In this document: one piece after another, positions 33,256-41,012 of the stretch
Layout of the letters: every line of letters starts with the position of its first letter
Position numbering within the stretch: the stretch's first letter is position 1
Origin: an uncultured Clostridia bacterium
Lineage (GTDB): Bacteria; Bacillota; Clostridia; Christensenellales; Borkfalkiaceae
DNA length: 53,936 nucleotides
Direction of reading: 5' to 3'
Assembly (NCBI GenBank): GCA_944328495.1
Contig: CALVHR010000013.1
Coordinates: 1 to 53,936 of the forward strand
The notes under the pieces: generated by a model
Told to the model about the DNA's origin: nothing
The model's input: the letters and a program-made list of their open reading frames with translations, nothing else
The model's database searches: none
Program-made: the position numbers and the translations under genes

Positions 33256-33810
33256 ATGCGCGAACTTGCTCTCAATATTCTGGATATCACGGAAAATTCG
33301 ATTTCGGCGGGTGCGACGCTCATCGAGATCGGAGTCAGTGCGGATTTTGAAAAGGATGTCCTTCGCATTTGCATTGTTGACAATGGGTGCGGCATGGACG
33401 AAGAAATGCTCGCGCGGGTCACCGACCCGTTCACGACGACGCGCACGACGCGCAAAGTCGGCATGGGTCTGCCGCTGTTCAAATTTTCCGCGGAGAGCGC
33501 GGGTGGAGAGTTTTCCATCCGTTCCGAAAAGGGCAAGGGAACCGAAGTATGCGCATCATATCAGATCAGCCATGTTGACCGTATGCCGCTGGGGGATTTC
33601 GGCGGAGTCGCATTGCAGCTGGTCACGATGAATCCGCAGGCAGATTTTCGGATCACTGCGGAAAGCGGTGATCGCCGCGGCGCGCTCGACACGCGCGAAG
33701 TGCGCGAGATCCTGGGGGAGGGCGTACCGTTATCGTCGCCCGAAGTACGTATGTTCCTGAAAGAGTACATACAAGAAAATTTAGTGGATATTTTTGGAGG
33801 TAGGTTATGA
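33256..33810 (+). CDS. HATPase-domain (GHKL) ATP-binding protein of the hydrogenase operon
   Basis: This 184-residue soluble protein has the GHKL ATPase fold of histidine kinases and anti-sigma kinases but no phosphoacceptor, HAMP or membrane part. The N box is ILDITENSISAGA (8-20), the G1 box is IVDNGCGMDEE (about 40-50), the mobile lid is TDPFTTTRTTRKVGMGLPL, and G2 is KGKGTE. It begins one base after hndA and overlaps hndB by ATGA, so it is translationally coupled. Its role in hydrogenase operons is not established as far as I know. Control of transcription or phosphorylation of a partner are options. Confidence 0.88.
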   Translation: MRELALNILDITENSISAGATLIEIGVSADFEKDVLRICIVDNGCGMDEEMLARVTDPFTTTRTTRKVGMGLPLFKFSAESAGGEFSIRSEKGKGTEVCASYQISHVDRMPLGDFGGVALQLVTMNPQADFRITAESGDRRGALDTREVREILGEGVPLSSPEVRMFLKEYIQENLVDIFGGRL

Positions 33811-34172
33811 AAAGTTTGGAAGAACTCAGAGCCTTGCGCGAGAAGATGAAGTCGCAGACGGATAACCGAAGCGTTGCGGGGGCAGATGAGACCGTTATAA
33901 AAGTGGGCATGGCGACCTGCGGCATTGCGGCGGGCGCGCGTCCCGTGCTGGACGCGCTTCTCGATGAAGCGGATAAGCGCCAGCTGCACAACGTGAGTAT
34001 CTCGCAGACGGGATGCATCGGCATGTGCCGTCTCGAACCCATCGTCGAAGTGTTCAAGGACGGACAGAAATTTACATACGTTCACATGACGGCGGACAAG
34101 GCGCGCAAAGTCATGAACGATCACGTCGTCAACGGTAACCCCTGCGCGGAATATCTGATCGGCGAGAACTAA
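33807..34172 (+). CDS. hndB: Hydrogenase subunit, 2Fe-2S thioredoxin-like protein (HndB)
   Basis: This 121-residue protein has a single thioredoxin-like ferredoxin domain. Four Cys are arranged as CGIAAGA in the first loop and CIGMC in the second, plus a C-terminal Cys, matching HndB and the N-terminus of NuoF-like subunits. It carries one 2Fe-2S cluster and probably docks the flavin subunit. It overlaps the HATPase gene by four bases and precedes hndC by 18 bases with GGAGGGAG. Its lack of an enzyme domain is normal. Confidence 0.9.
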   Translation: MKSLEELRALREKMKSQTDNRSVAGADETVIKVGMATCGIAAGARPVLDALLDEADKRQLHNVSISQTGCIGMCRLEPIVEVFKDGQKFTYVHMTADKARKVMNDHVVNGNPCAEYLIGEN

Positions 34173-34190
34173 GCGGAGGGAGAAAGATAC

Positions 34191-35981
34191 ATGTTCAGAT
34201 CACACATTCTTGTCTGCGGCGGTACGGGCTGTACTTCCGGCAATTCGATGAAAATTTACGATGCACTTGTCGAGCGTATCCGCAAAGAAGGGCTTGAAAA
34301 TGAAGTGCACGTAACCAAAACGGGCTGCTTCGGGCTCTGTGCACTTGGCCCGATCATGATCGTCTATCCCGAAGGCGCGTTCTATTCGCAGGTAAAAGTG
34401 GAAGACGTCGATGAAATCATCAACGAGCACATCATCAAAGGGCGCATCGTGACCCGCCTTCTTTATATGGAAACGGTTTCCGAAGATGGCGGAATCAAAG
34501 CGCTCAACGACACCAATTTCTATAAAAAACAGCACCGTGTGGCACTGCGCAACTGCGGCGTGATCAACCCCGAAAAGATCGAGGAATACATTGCGTACGA
34601 CGGCTATGAAGCGCTCGGCAAAGTACTCACGGAAATGACGCCGCAGGACGTTATCGACGTGATCTCCAAATCCGGTCTTCGCGGCCGCGGCGGTGCGGGT
34701 TTCCCGACGGGCAGAAAATGGCAGTTTGCAAAGAATTCCGTCGGCAAAAAGAAATACGTCTGCTGCAACGCCGACGAAGGCGACCCGGGCGCATTCATGG
34801 ACCGTTCCATTCTCGAAGGCGACCCGCATGCGGTCATCGAGGCAATGGCGATCGCGGCATATGCGATCGGTTCCGATCAGGGTTACATTTACGTCCGTGC
34901 GGAATATCCGATCGCCGTTCAGCGTCTGACCATCGCGATCAAACAGGCGCGTGAATACGGCCTGCTCGGCAAAAATATCTTTAATTCGGGCTTCAACTTC
35001 GATCTTGATATTCGTCTCGGTGCGGGCGCATTCGTCTGCGGCGAAGAGACGGCTCTCATGACTTCCATCGAAGGGCACCGCGGCGAGCCGCGTCCCCGTC
35101 CTCCGTTCCCGGCGGTCAAGGGCCTGTTCGGAAAGCCTACCATCCTGAACAACGTTGAAACGTATGCGAACATTCCGCAGATCATTCTCAAAGGCGCCGA
35201 TTGGTTCGCTTCCATGGGTACCGAAAAGAGCCGCGGCACGAAAGTGTTTGCGCTCGGCGGCAAGATCCACAACACCGGGCTTGTCGAGATCCCGATGGGC
35301 ACCACGATGCGCGAGATCATCTATGACATCGGCGGCGGCTGCCCCAACGGCAAAAAATTCAAAGCGGCGCAGACAGGCGGTCCTTCGGGCGGATGCATTC
35401 CTGCGCACCTCATCGATACGCCCATCGATTATGACAACCTGATCGCCATCGGCTCGATGATGGGTTCGGGCGGTCTGATCGTCATGGACGAAGACAACTG
35501 CATGGTCGACATCGCGAAATTCTTCCTTGAATTCACCGTAGACGAGAGCTGCGGCAAGTGTACGGCATGCCGCATCGGTACCAAGCGTTTGTACGAGATG
35601 CTGTGCAAAGTCACCGACGGCACCGCAACGATGGAAGACCTCGACAAGATGGAAGAGCTGTGCTACTACATCAAAGAGAACTCGCTGTGCGGACTCGGGC
35701 AGACGGCACCGAACCCCGTTCTTTCCACGTTGCATTATTTCCGTGACGAATATGAAGCGCACGTTCGCGACAAAAGATGTCCTGCGGGCGTCTGCAAGAA
35801 ACTGCTTCGTTATCAGATCGTGGCGGATAAGTGCAAAGGCTGCACGCTCTGCGCGCGCAACTGCCCTGTCGGCGCGATCAGCGGTACGGTCAAAGAACCG
35901 CACGTCATCGATCCGAACAAGTGCATCAAGTGCGGCGTCTGCATGGAAAAATGTAAATTCGGCGCGATCATCAAGGCGTAA
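34191..35981 (+). CDS. hndC: Hydrogenase flavoprotein subunit, NuoF-like (HndC)
   Basis: This 596-residue subunit oxidises or reduces NAD(P)(H) at FMN. Domains in order are a 2Fe-2S thioredoxin-like domain (1-100), then the FMN/NADH-binding core with GLRGRGGAGFPTGRKW (about 165-180) and CNADEGDPGAFMDRS. A SLBB region follows, then the 4Fe-4S ligand motif ESCGKCTACRIG (about 448-459) and two C-terminal ferredoxin-type 4Fe-4S clusters (CKGCTLCARNCPVGA and CIKCGVCMEKCKFGA). This layout is that of the flavin subunit of NAD(P)-dependent and electron-bifurcating [FeFe] hydrogenases. The C-terminal ferredoxin clusters favour an exchange with ferredoxin, hence bifurcation, but that is inference. Confidence 0.95.
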   Translation: MFRSHILVCGGTGCTSGNSMKIYDALVERIRKEGLENEVHVTKTGCFGLCALGPIMIVYPEGAFYSQVKVEDVDEIINEHIIKGRIVTRLLYMETVSEDGGIKALNDTNFYKKQHRVALRNCGVINPEKIEEYIAYDGYEALGKVLTEMTPQDVIDVISKSGLRGRGGAGFPTGRKWQFAKNSVGKKKYVCCNADEGDPGAFMDRSILEGDPHAVIEAMAIAAYAIGSDQGYIYVRAEYPIAVQRLTIAIKQAREYGLLGKNIFNSGFNFDLDIRLGAGAFVCGEETALMTSIEGHRGEPRPRPPFPAVKGLFGKPTILNNVETYANIPQIILKGADWFASMGTEKSRGTKVFALGGKIHNTGLVEIPMGTTMREIIYDIGGGCPNGKKFKAAQTGGPSGGCIPAHLIDTPIDYDNLIAIGSMMGSGGLIVMDEDNCMVDIAKFFLEFTVDESCGKCTACRIGTKRLYEMLCKVTDGTATMEDLDKMEELCYYIKENSLCGLGQTAPNPVLSTLHYFRDEYEAHVRDKRCPAGVCKKLLRYQIVADKCKGCTLCARNCPVGAISGTVKEPHVIDPNKCIKCGVCMEKCKFGAIIKA

Positions 35982-36001
35982 CGGGGAGGACGAAAGAGAT
36001 T

Positions 36002-37735
36002 ATGGTACATTTGAAAATAAACAATATTCCGGTAGAGGTCAAAGAGGGGACGACCATTCTGGAAGCGGCGAAGATCGCCGGCATCAACATCCCCACTCTC
36101 TGTTATCTCAAAGAGATCAACGAGATCGGTGCTTGCCGTATCTGCGTTGTCGAGGTCAAGGGTGCAAGAAGTCTCGTGGCGGCGTGCGTGTATCCCGTCA
36201 ACGAGGGGATGGAAGTGTTCACCAACACCGAAAAAGTGCGTAAGTCCCGCAAGACGACGCTCGAATTGCTGCTTTCCGATCATAAAAAAGAGTGCCTTTC
36301 CTGCGTTCGTTCCACCAACTGCGAATTGCAGAAACTTTCCAACGAGTACGGCTGCGACGAAAATCGCTTCAAAGGTTCCCGTTCGGAGTATGAACAGGAT
36401 ACTTCCACGAGCTATCTTGTTCGCGACAATGAAAAGTGCATTTTGTGCCGCCGTTGCGTGGCCGTTTGCAAAAAAGTGCAGGAAGTGGCAGTCATAGCGC
36501 CTGCCCGCCGCGGTTTCAATACGCACATTGCGTGTGCGTTCGAATCCGACTTATCCGATGCCCCCTGCGTGGCTTGCGGCCAGTGCGTGGCGGTTTGCCC
36601 GACCGGCGCTCTGCACGAACGCGAAGAGATCGATAACGTCCGTGACGCGATCGCCGATCCCGAAAAAGTTGTCGTCGTTGCCGCGGCTCCCGCAGTGCGC
36701 GCTGCGATCGGCGAAGAATTCGGCTATCCCATCGGCACCAACACCGAGGGCAAGATGTTCACTGCGATGCGCATGCTCGGATTCGATAAGGTGTTTGACG
36801 TAAACTTTGCCGCAGATCTTACCATTATGGAAGAAGCAAACGAACTTTTGGATCGCGTCAGCAACAAGGGCGTGCTTCCGATGTTCACGAGCTGTTCACC
36901 GGGTTGGATCCGTTACGTGGAATATTATTATCCTGAACTGATTCCCAATCTTTCTTCGTGCAAATCGCCCATGCAGATGTTTGGCGCGACGGTAAAGACA
37001 TACTGGGCACAGAAACAGGGGATCGATCCCAAAAATATTTATGTCGTCGGCATCATGCCTTGCACGGCAAAGAAATTTGAAAAGACCCGCGATGATGAAA
37101 ATGCGAGCGGCTATCCCGATATCGATGCCGTTTTGACCACGCGCGAGCTTGCCAAGATGATCAAAACTTCGGGTATCATCTATAACGAATTGCCCGACGG
37201 TACTTTTGACAATCCTTTGGGCGAGTTTACGGGTGCAGGCGTCATCTTCGGCGCAACGGGCGGCGTTATGGAAGCGGCGCTTCGTACGGCGGCGGAAAAG
37301 ATCACGGGTAAACCGCTGGATACCATCGATTTTAAACAAGTGCGCGGCATCAAGGGCATCAAGGAAGCGGAATACGATCTGAACGGCACAAAAGTAAAGG
37401 TTGCCGTTGCTTCGGGCCTTACCAATGCGAAAGAGCTGTGCGAGAAGATCAAAAAGGGCGAGTGCGACTACACGTTTGTGGAAGTCATGTGCTGCCCCGG
37501 CGGCTGTGTCAACGGCGGCGGCCAGCCGATTCAGAGCGCGTATACCCGCCGTCAGGTGGATCTGCGCTCCAAGCGCGCGAAAGCTCTGTATGACGAAGAC
37601 AAAAAATCCGTCATCCGCAAGAGCCACGAAAATCCTGCAATTTTGCAGCTGTATAAGGATTTCTTTGTCGAACCCGGTTCGCACAAAGCGCATGAAGTTC
37701 TGCATACAAGCTACGTTGACAGAAAACATAAGTAA
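36002..37735 (+). CDS. hndD: [FeFe] hydrogenase catalytic subunit (HndD)
   Basis: This 577-residue enzyme makes or consumes H2. N-terminal 2Fe-2S ligands lie in TLCYLKEINEIGACRIC, followed by the His-ligated 4Fe-4S motif HKKECLSCVRSTNC and two 4Fe-4S clusters (CILCRRCVAVC and CVACGQCVAVCPTGA). The H-cluster motifs are complete: L1 FTSCSPGWIRY, L2 MPCTAKKFE and L3 MCCPGGCVNGGGQP. The C-terminal small-subunit-like tail is present. All residues needed for catalysis are there. The maturases HydE, HydF and HydG are not in this window. It is the last gene of the operon and is followed by a terminator. Confidence 0.96.
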   Translation: MVHLKINNIPVEVKEGTTILEAAKIAGINIPTLCYLKEINEIGACRICVVEVKGARSLVAACVYPVNEGMEVFTNTEKVRKSRKTTLELLLSDHKKECLSCVRSTNCELQKLSNEYGCDENRFKGSRSEYEQDTSTSYLVRDNEKCILCRRCVAVCKKVQEVAVIAPARRGFNTHIACAFESDLSDAPCVACGQCVAVCPTGALHEREEIDNVRDAIADPEKVVVVAAAPAVRAAIGEEFGYPIGTNTEGKMFTAMRMLGFDKVFDVNFAADLTIMEEANELLDRVSNKGVLPMFTSCSPGWIRYVEYYYPELIPNLSSCKSPMQMFGATVKTYWAQKQGIDPKNIYVVGIMPCTAKKFEKTRDDENASGYPDIDAVLTTRELAKMIKTSGIIYNELPDGTFDNPLGEFTGAGVIFGATGGVMEAALRTAAEKITGKPLDTIDFKQVRGIKGIKEAEYDLNGTKVKVAVASGLTNAKELCEKIKKGECDYTFVEVMCCPGGCVNGGGQPIQSAYTRRQVDLRSKRAKALYDEDKKSVIRKSHENPAILQLYKDFFVEPGSHKAHEVLHTSYVDRKHK

Positions 37736-37745
37736 AAATGCGAAT

Positions 37746-37781
37746 TTTGCGGGGCAACATGTTTTGCCCCGCAAATTTTTT
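37746..37781 (+). terminator. Terminator of the hydrogenase operon
   Basis: TTTGCGGGGCAA (37746-37757) pairs with 37764-37775 around CATGTT and is followed by six T. Confidence 0.9.
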
Positions 37782-37798
37782 AAGGGGGGGGGAAGTTT

Positions 37799-38242
37799 AT
37801 GGAGCCCAAAGACATCGGATACAAAAGTATGACCGAGATCGTTGTTTTATCGGTCGGAGCACTGCTTTTTTTCGCGTTCGGCGTTATTTTTGCCGTGATC
37901 CTCGGTTGGGAGGATGCGATAATTGTCGTTGTGGACTTATTCCTGTTTGCCGTCGGCGTGTGCTTTGCCGTTTATGCGTTCGTGTGCGCCATTCGCCCGA
38001 AGGTGATCGTACGGATGGACGAAAAAAACTTGTATGTTTACAGATTTTCGGATTGGACGAAAATATCTCTCGATTCCGTTGCGCGTATCCGCATCATGAA
38101 CGGCAACGGCATCTTTCGCGGGGCAGGGAAATTGATCGTCATCTTGCTTGACGGGACAAAAGTCAGCGTCATCGGGCTCGAGGACGTTATCGGCGTGCGC
38201 AGCCGCATCCAATCGAATATGGACCGGTTCGGTACGTTCTGA
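37799..38242 (+). CDS. Small membrane protein of unknown function
   Basis: This 147-residue protein has two hydrophobic helices (about 13-35 and 40-63) followed by a cytoplasmic beta-rich domain (about 67-140) resembling a small PH-like fold, with LYVYRFSDWTKISLDSV and GKLIVILLDGTKVSV. No catalytic motif is visible. It has a strong GGGGGGGG purine ribosome site. It ends with TGA at 38240, but the same frame stays open for another 38 codons that encode a hydrophobic DUF4190-like tail. Confidence 0.7.
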   Translation: MEPKDIGYKSMTEIVVLSVGALLFFAFGVIFAVILGWEDAIIVVVDLFLFAVGVCFAVYAFVCAIRPKVIVRMDEKNLYVYRFSDWTKISLDSVARIRIMNGNGIFRGAGKLIVILLDGTKVSVIGLEDVIGVRSRIQSNMDRFGTF

Positions 38243-38359
38243 GCGTCCTATTGCCGCCTGAACGGTTTTGCGATTGCAGGGCTGGTACTGAGTATCATCG
38301 GGTTGGTAGGCGGTTTTACATATACGATCGTATTTTTTGTGCTCATGGCATTGGCGTAA
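38243..38359 (+). pseudogene. DUF4190-like tail fragment, in frame after a TGA
   Basis: The 38 codons after the TGA read NGFAIAGLVLSIIGLVGG and a second short hydrophobic stretch, then TAA. NGFAIAGLVL is the hallmark of small DUF4190 membrane proteins, of which only the C-terminal part remains. No start codon or ribosome site precedes it. It may be the relic of a separate gene or the lost C-terminus of the gene at 37799. Confidence 0.5.
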
Positions 38360-38435
38360 TGTATTTCATTTGAAAAAAACAGAGACATCGATAACCTGCG
38401 ATCGGCAGAGAGAAGGGGTTTTTCAAGCTGTTTTT

Positions 38436-38461
38436 AAGCGGCGCACATATGTGCGCCGCTT
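38436..38461 (+). terminator. Palindromic hairpin
   Basis: A 26-base perfect palindrome (AAGCGGCGCACAT and its complement) is followed by CATTTG. The centre is CATATG, so the real loop opens to about four to six bases. Confidence 0.6.
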
Positions 38462-38502
38462 CATTTGTCCTGATTTCCGGGAAGAATCACATAAACTTTC
38501 AT

Positions 38503-38550
38503 CGTCTGCGCGGCGACGCATATGCGTCGCCGCGCAGACGGCCTTTTTTC
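38503..38550 (+). terminator. Terminator before the methyltransferase promoter
   Basis: A 38-base perfect palindrome (19-base arms, 38503-38520 and 38521-38540) with centre GCATATGC is followed by GCCTTTTTT. This is the strongest stem in the region. Confidence 0.8.
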
Positions 38551-38595
38551 ATAAGGCGGAAATTGAGATTTTAAAAAGGAAAAAACAGTCTTCGG

Positions 38596-38624
38596 TTGAA
38601 AAAGAAAACGCGGTATGATATAAT
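38596..38624 (+). promoter_or_regulatory. Promoter of the methyltransferase gene
   Basis: TTGAAA (38596-38601) and an extended -10, TGaTATAAT (38616-38624), have 17 bases between -35 and -10. The predicted start near 38631 leaves a leader of only about 12 bases, made up almost wholly of the GAGGGAGG ribosome site. Confidence 0.8.
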
Positions 38625-38642
38625 GGAAAACGAGGGAGGTGG

Positions 38643-39308
38643 ATGTCGGTGCAAAAAGAAATGGAAAATACGCCCGAAGAAATGGCAGAATTTTTTGAAA
38701 GCCGTCTGGATATTTATGAAGAGCATCAGATGAATGAGATCGCGGGTGCCGCGGAATTTTATCGCAGGACGGCAGAACTTTTGCCCGCACAGGCAGGCGC
38801 GGCAGCACTCGATCTCGGGTGCGGCACGGGTCTGGAGCTGGATTTTTATTACGCGCTCAATCCGTTTGCGCGCGTAACGTGCATCGATCTTTCCGAAAAG
38901 ATGCTGGCCAAACTGCGCATGAAATTTCAAAAGTTTGCTCCGCAAACGATATGCGGCTCTTATTTTTCGATTCCGTTCGGGGAAGATAAGTATGATGCTG
39001 CCGTGTCTGTCGAATCGCTGCATCATTTTTCTTTTGAAGAAAAAGTTCCGCTTTATCAAAAGGTGCATTCTGCACTGCGTACGGGCGGAATATTTGTACT
39101 GACCGATTATTTGGAAGATACGGAAGAAGAGTCCCGCGCGGCATTTGCGCGCAGAGCGCGGCTGCTTGCGGGAAGAGCGGGGCTGTATCATATCGACACG
39201 CCGCTTACCGTCGCGCGCGAGAGCGAAGCTTTGCGCCAAGCGGGATTTTCGAACGTGCGCGAGTACGGAAGATGGAACAAAACTTCAATTTTGCTTGCCG
39301 TCCGATGA
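38643..39308 (+). CDS. Class I SAM-dependent methyltransferase
   Basis: This 221-residue soluble enzyme has the Rossmann-type SAM fold. Motif I is LDLGCGTGLELDF (about 57-69) and the acidic post-I residue lies in VTCIDLSEKML. Motif II is DAAVSVESLHHF and motif III GGIFVLTDYL. The N-terminal EFFESRLDIYEEHQM is seen in small-molecule methyltransferases of Clostridia. The acceptor is unknown. GAGGGAGG fixes the start. The ATPase gene follows after 25 bases. Confidence 0.88.
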   Translation: MSVQKEMENTPEEMAEFFESRLDIYEEHQMNEIAGAAEFYRRTAELLPAQAGAAALDLGCGTGLELDFYYALNPFARVTCIDLSEKMLAKLRMKFQKFAPQTICGSYFSIPFGEDKYDAAVSVESLHHFSFEEKVPLYQKVHSALRTGGIFVLTDYLEDTEEESRAAFARRARLLAGRAGLYHIDTPLTVARESEALRQAGFSNVREYGRWNKTSILLAVR

Positions 39309-39333
39309 GGGCGGTTTGCTCAGAGAGGGCGAT

Positions 39334-40248
39334 ATGGTCTATCTTGAAAAATTTATCTTGCCGGATGAAGATCGGGAGGCCGAGATCGCGAACAGGCGCC
39401 GCGAGGAAAACGGAGGGGCTTTGGGGTATCTTGAAAACGGATATCCGTGCATGCTGTTTCCGCAGCGGGGGCTGAAAGAACTGGATTTTGAACCGATCAC
39501 GATATTTTACGGCGGAAACGGCAGCGGGAAAAGCACGCTTTTGAACGTGATCGCCGAAAAATTCAAATTGAAGCGCCAGTCTCCGTACAACGGCGGCGAA
39601 TTATTTTTGCCGTATGCGCGCGCATGCGGGTATCGGCCGGGCTACGACGACGAAGGAGAGCCTTTCGCCGGACTGCCGCTTGCAAGCCGCTTGATCGCGA
39701 GTGACGATGTATTCGAATATATGCTGACGGCACGCACGCGCAATGAAGAGATCGCCGAAAACACGGAAGATGCGAAAGGGGAATATGCCGCACTCAAATA
39801 CGGGGACACCGTTCGTTTTTCGGGATTGGAGGATTACGAGGCCGTGCGCTTGCAGCTTTTGGCGCGCAGGAAATCTTTGTCCCGCCGTAAGTTTATGCAT
39901 AAATTGGTCGGAAAGGAAGTACGTCTTCGTTCCAACGGAGAAACAGCGTTGCGTTTTTTTGACGAACAGCTCAGGGACGGTGCGCTGTATTGCCTTGACG
40001 AGCCGGAAAACAGCCTTTCTCCAAAATTGCAGATGCAGATGAAGGAAATACTGGAAGAGAAGGCTCGCTTTTGCGGATGTCAGCTGATCGTTGCTACGCA
40101 TTCTCCCTTTCTGCTTTCCATGCGCGGGGCAAAGATTTATGACTTGGACAGCTCTCCGGTACTTCCGAAAAAGTGGTGGGAGCTGGAAAACACGAAGACG
40201 TATTTTGCATTTTTTTATAAACACCGCGATTTGTTTTTGAAAAAATAA
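39334..40248 (+). CDS. AAA/ABC-type ATPase, stand-alone
   Basis: This 304-residue soluble ATPase has a Walker A motif YGGNGSGKST (59-68), a Walker B motif in YCLDEPENSLSP (about 223-234) and a switch His in VATHSPFLLSM. The DEPENSL wording and the insertion between Walker A and B match the AAA_21-type, OLD/ABC-like group. It has no partner permease or nuclease beside it. The role is unknown; such proteins occur both as housekeeping ATPases and in defence pairs, and no toxin or nuclease is adjacent. The ATG at 39334 follows GAGAGGG; a longer reading overlaps the methyltransferase and is rejected. Confidence 0.82.
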   Translation: MVYLEKFILPDEDREAEIANRRREENGGALGYLENGYPCMLFPQRGLKELDFEPITIFYGGNGSGKSTLLNVIAEKFKLKRQSPYNGGELFLPYARACGYRPGYDDEGEPFAGLPLASRLIASDDVFEYMLTARTRNEEIAENTEDAKGEYAALKYGDTVRFSGLEDYEAVRLQLLARRKSLSRRKFMHKLVGKEVRLRSNGETALRFFDEQLRDGALYCLDEPENSLSPKLQMQMKEILEEKARFCGCQLIVATHSPFLLSMRGAKIYDLDSSPVLPKKWWELENTKTYFAFFYKHRDLFLKK

Positions 40249-40251
40249 ATC

Positions 40252-40281
40252 TGTGCCGCGCCGCATATGCGGCGCGGCACA
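40252..40281. repeat. Thirty-base palindrome after the ATPase gene
   Basis: TGTGCCGCGCCGCAT is followed directly by its complement. The plus-strand side lacks a T run, so termination of the ATPase transcript here would be weak; it may also be an mRNA-stabilising hairpin. Confidence 0.6.
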
Positions 40282-40385
40282 AACGTGCAAAAAATCGTCG
40301 AAATTGCATGTGCGCGCATATGTCTGCCCGCGCATAGAGAAAATACGCGCGAATGCGCGAAGGGATTTTGATCGGAGGAAAGGAA

Positions 40386-40784
40386 ATGCCGCATTACAAT
40401 GTCGTTGGGGCGCTCGTCATGCGCGAAGGGAAGGTGCTCGCCGCGCGGCGCGGGACATCAAAATTTGAATACGTCGCGCATAAATATGAATTTGTGGGCG
40501 GAAAGGTCGAACCCGGTGAAACGGAGGAAGAGGCGCTTGTACGTGAATTGCGCGAAGAATTGTGCGTTTCGGCGCGTGTGTTGCGCCATTTTCGCACAGT
40601 CGATTATGTCTACCCGGATTTTTCGGTGCATCTTTCGGTGTATTCGGCGGAATTTCTTTCCGAATTTCACTTGACGGAGCATGAAGAGCTTCGCTGGATT
40701 CCCGTTGCACAGCTGGATCCGTCGGAATGGGCGCCTGCCGACGCGCCCATTGTCGATGCGCTCCGAAGGGGAGAACCGATTTAA
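40386..40784 (+). CDS. Nudix (MutT-type) pyrophosphohydrolase
   Basis: This 132-residue enzyme carries the full Nudix box GKVEPGETEEEALVREL followed by REEL (about 39-60), which binds Mg and cleaves nucleoside diphosphate-linked substrates. Short N-terminal strands VVGALVMREGKVLAARR match MutT/CTP pyrophosphohydrolases, so removal of oxidised or unwanted (d)NTPs is likely. ATG at 40386 is preferred over 40353 because GGAGG lies seven bases upstream and the HYNVVGA strand is the family start. Confidence 0.9.
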   Translation: MPHYNVVGALVMREGKVLAARRGTSKFEYVAHKYEFVGGKVEPGETEEEALVRELREELCVSARVLRHFRTVDYVYPDFSVHLSVYSAEFLSEFHLTEHEELRWIPVAQLDPSEWAPADAPIVDALRRGEPI

Positions 40785-40812
40785 TTTTCGCCGATGGGAT
40801 TTTTTCGGTATA

Positions 40813-40841
40813 TTGACAAACCTTCTGCAAAAAGATAAAAT
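40813..40841 (+). promoter_or_regulatory. Orphan consensus promoter
   Basis: TTGACA (40813-40818) and TAAAAT (40836-40841) are 17 bases apart. No plus-strand protein gene follows before the convergent gene at 41013. Confidence 0.75.
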
Positions 40842-40847
40842 AAAATA

Positions 40848-41000
40848 AATAATAACTTTTAAAATTCTGTTTGCGATGCGGCGCGGGATATCCCTGCGCC
40901 GCATCGCTGTTTGTCTTAGTGCAGGTTGCTTTGCGCAACACTTTGCGATAGCGGCAAAAAATGCCCCGCGGCACATACTTGTGCCGCGGGGCATTTGAAA
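40848..41000 (+). ncRNA. Candidate small RNA
   Basis: The transcript expected from the promoter at 40813 would run about 150 bases. It would fold into a long stem at 40873-40907 (GCGATGCGGCGC with its complement, inner GGGATATCCC) and a small GTTGC/GCAAC hairpin at 40925-40939. The 14-bp terminator-like hairpin at 40961-40994 would end it. I do not recognise an Rfam family; 6S RNA was considered and lacks its central bubble. The first stem could instead belong to the Nudix mRNA end. Confidence 0.4.
40955..41000 (-). terminator. Terminator of the 41013-42686 gene
   Basis: ATGCCCCGCGGCAC (40961-40974) pairs with 40981-40994. On the minus strand it is followed by TTTTTT, so it mainly serves the minus-strand gene. 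The plus side has only ATTTGAAATTTTG. Confidence 0.8.
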
Positions 41001-41012
41001 TTTTGTTGTCGT

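Larger units (their letters stand above)
38360..38595. other. Non-coding stretch with two large palindromes
   Basis: After the DUF4190 remnant this gap holds two hairpins, described separately, and no credible gene. The right end leads into the promoter at 38596. Confidence 0.6.

Noticed and set aside
38240-38242. Selenocysteine codon in the 37799 gene
   Set aside because: No redox motif (such as CxxU) or downstream SECIS-like hairpin directly after the TGA is seen, and the context is a hydrophobic membrane tail. A broken gene is simpler.
39334-40248. Defence system built around the stand-alone ATPase
   Set aside because: The ATPase resembles OLD/ABC-type defence ATPases, but its neighbours are a methyltransferase and a Nudix hydrolase with no nuclease, toxin or mobile-element sign.
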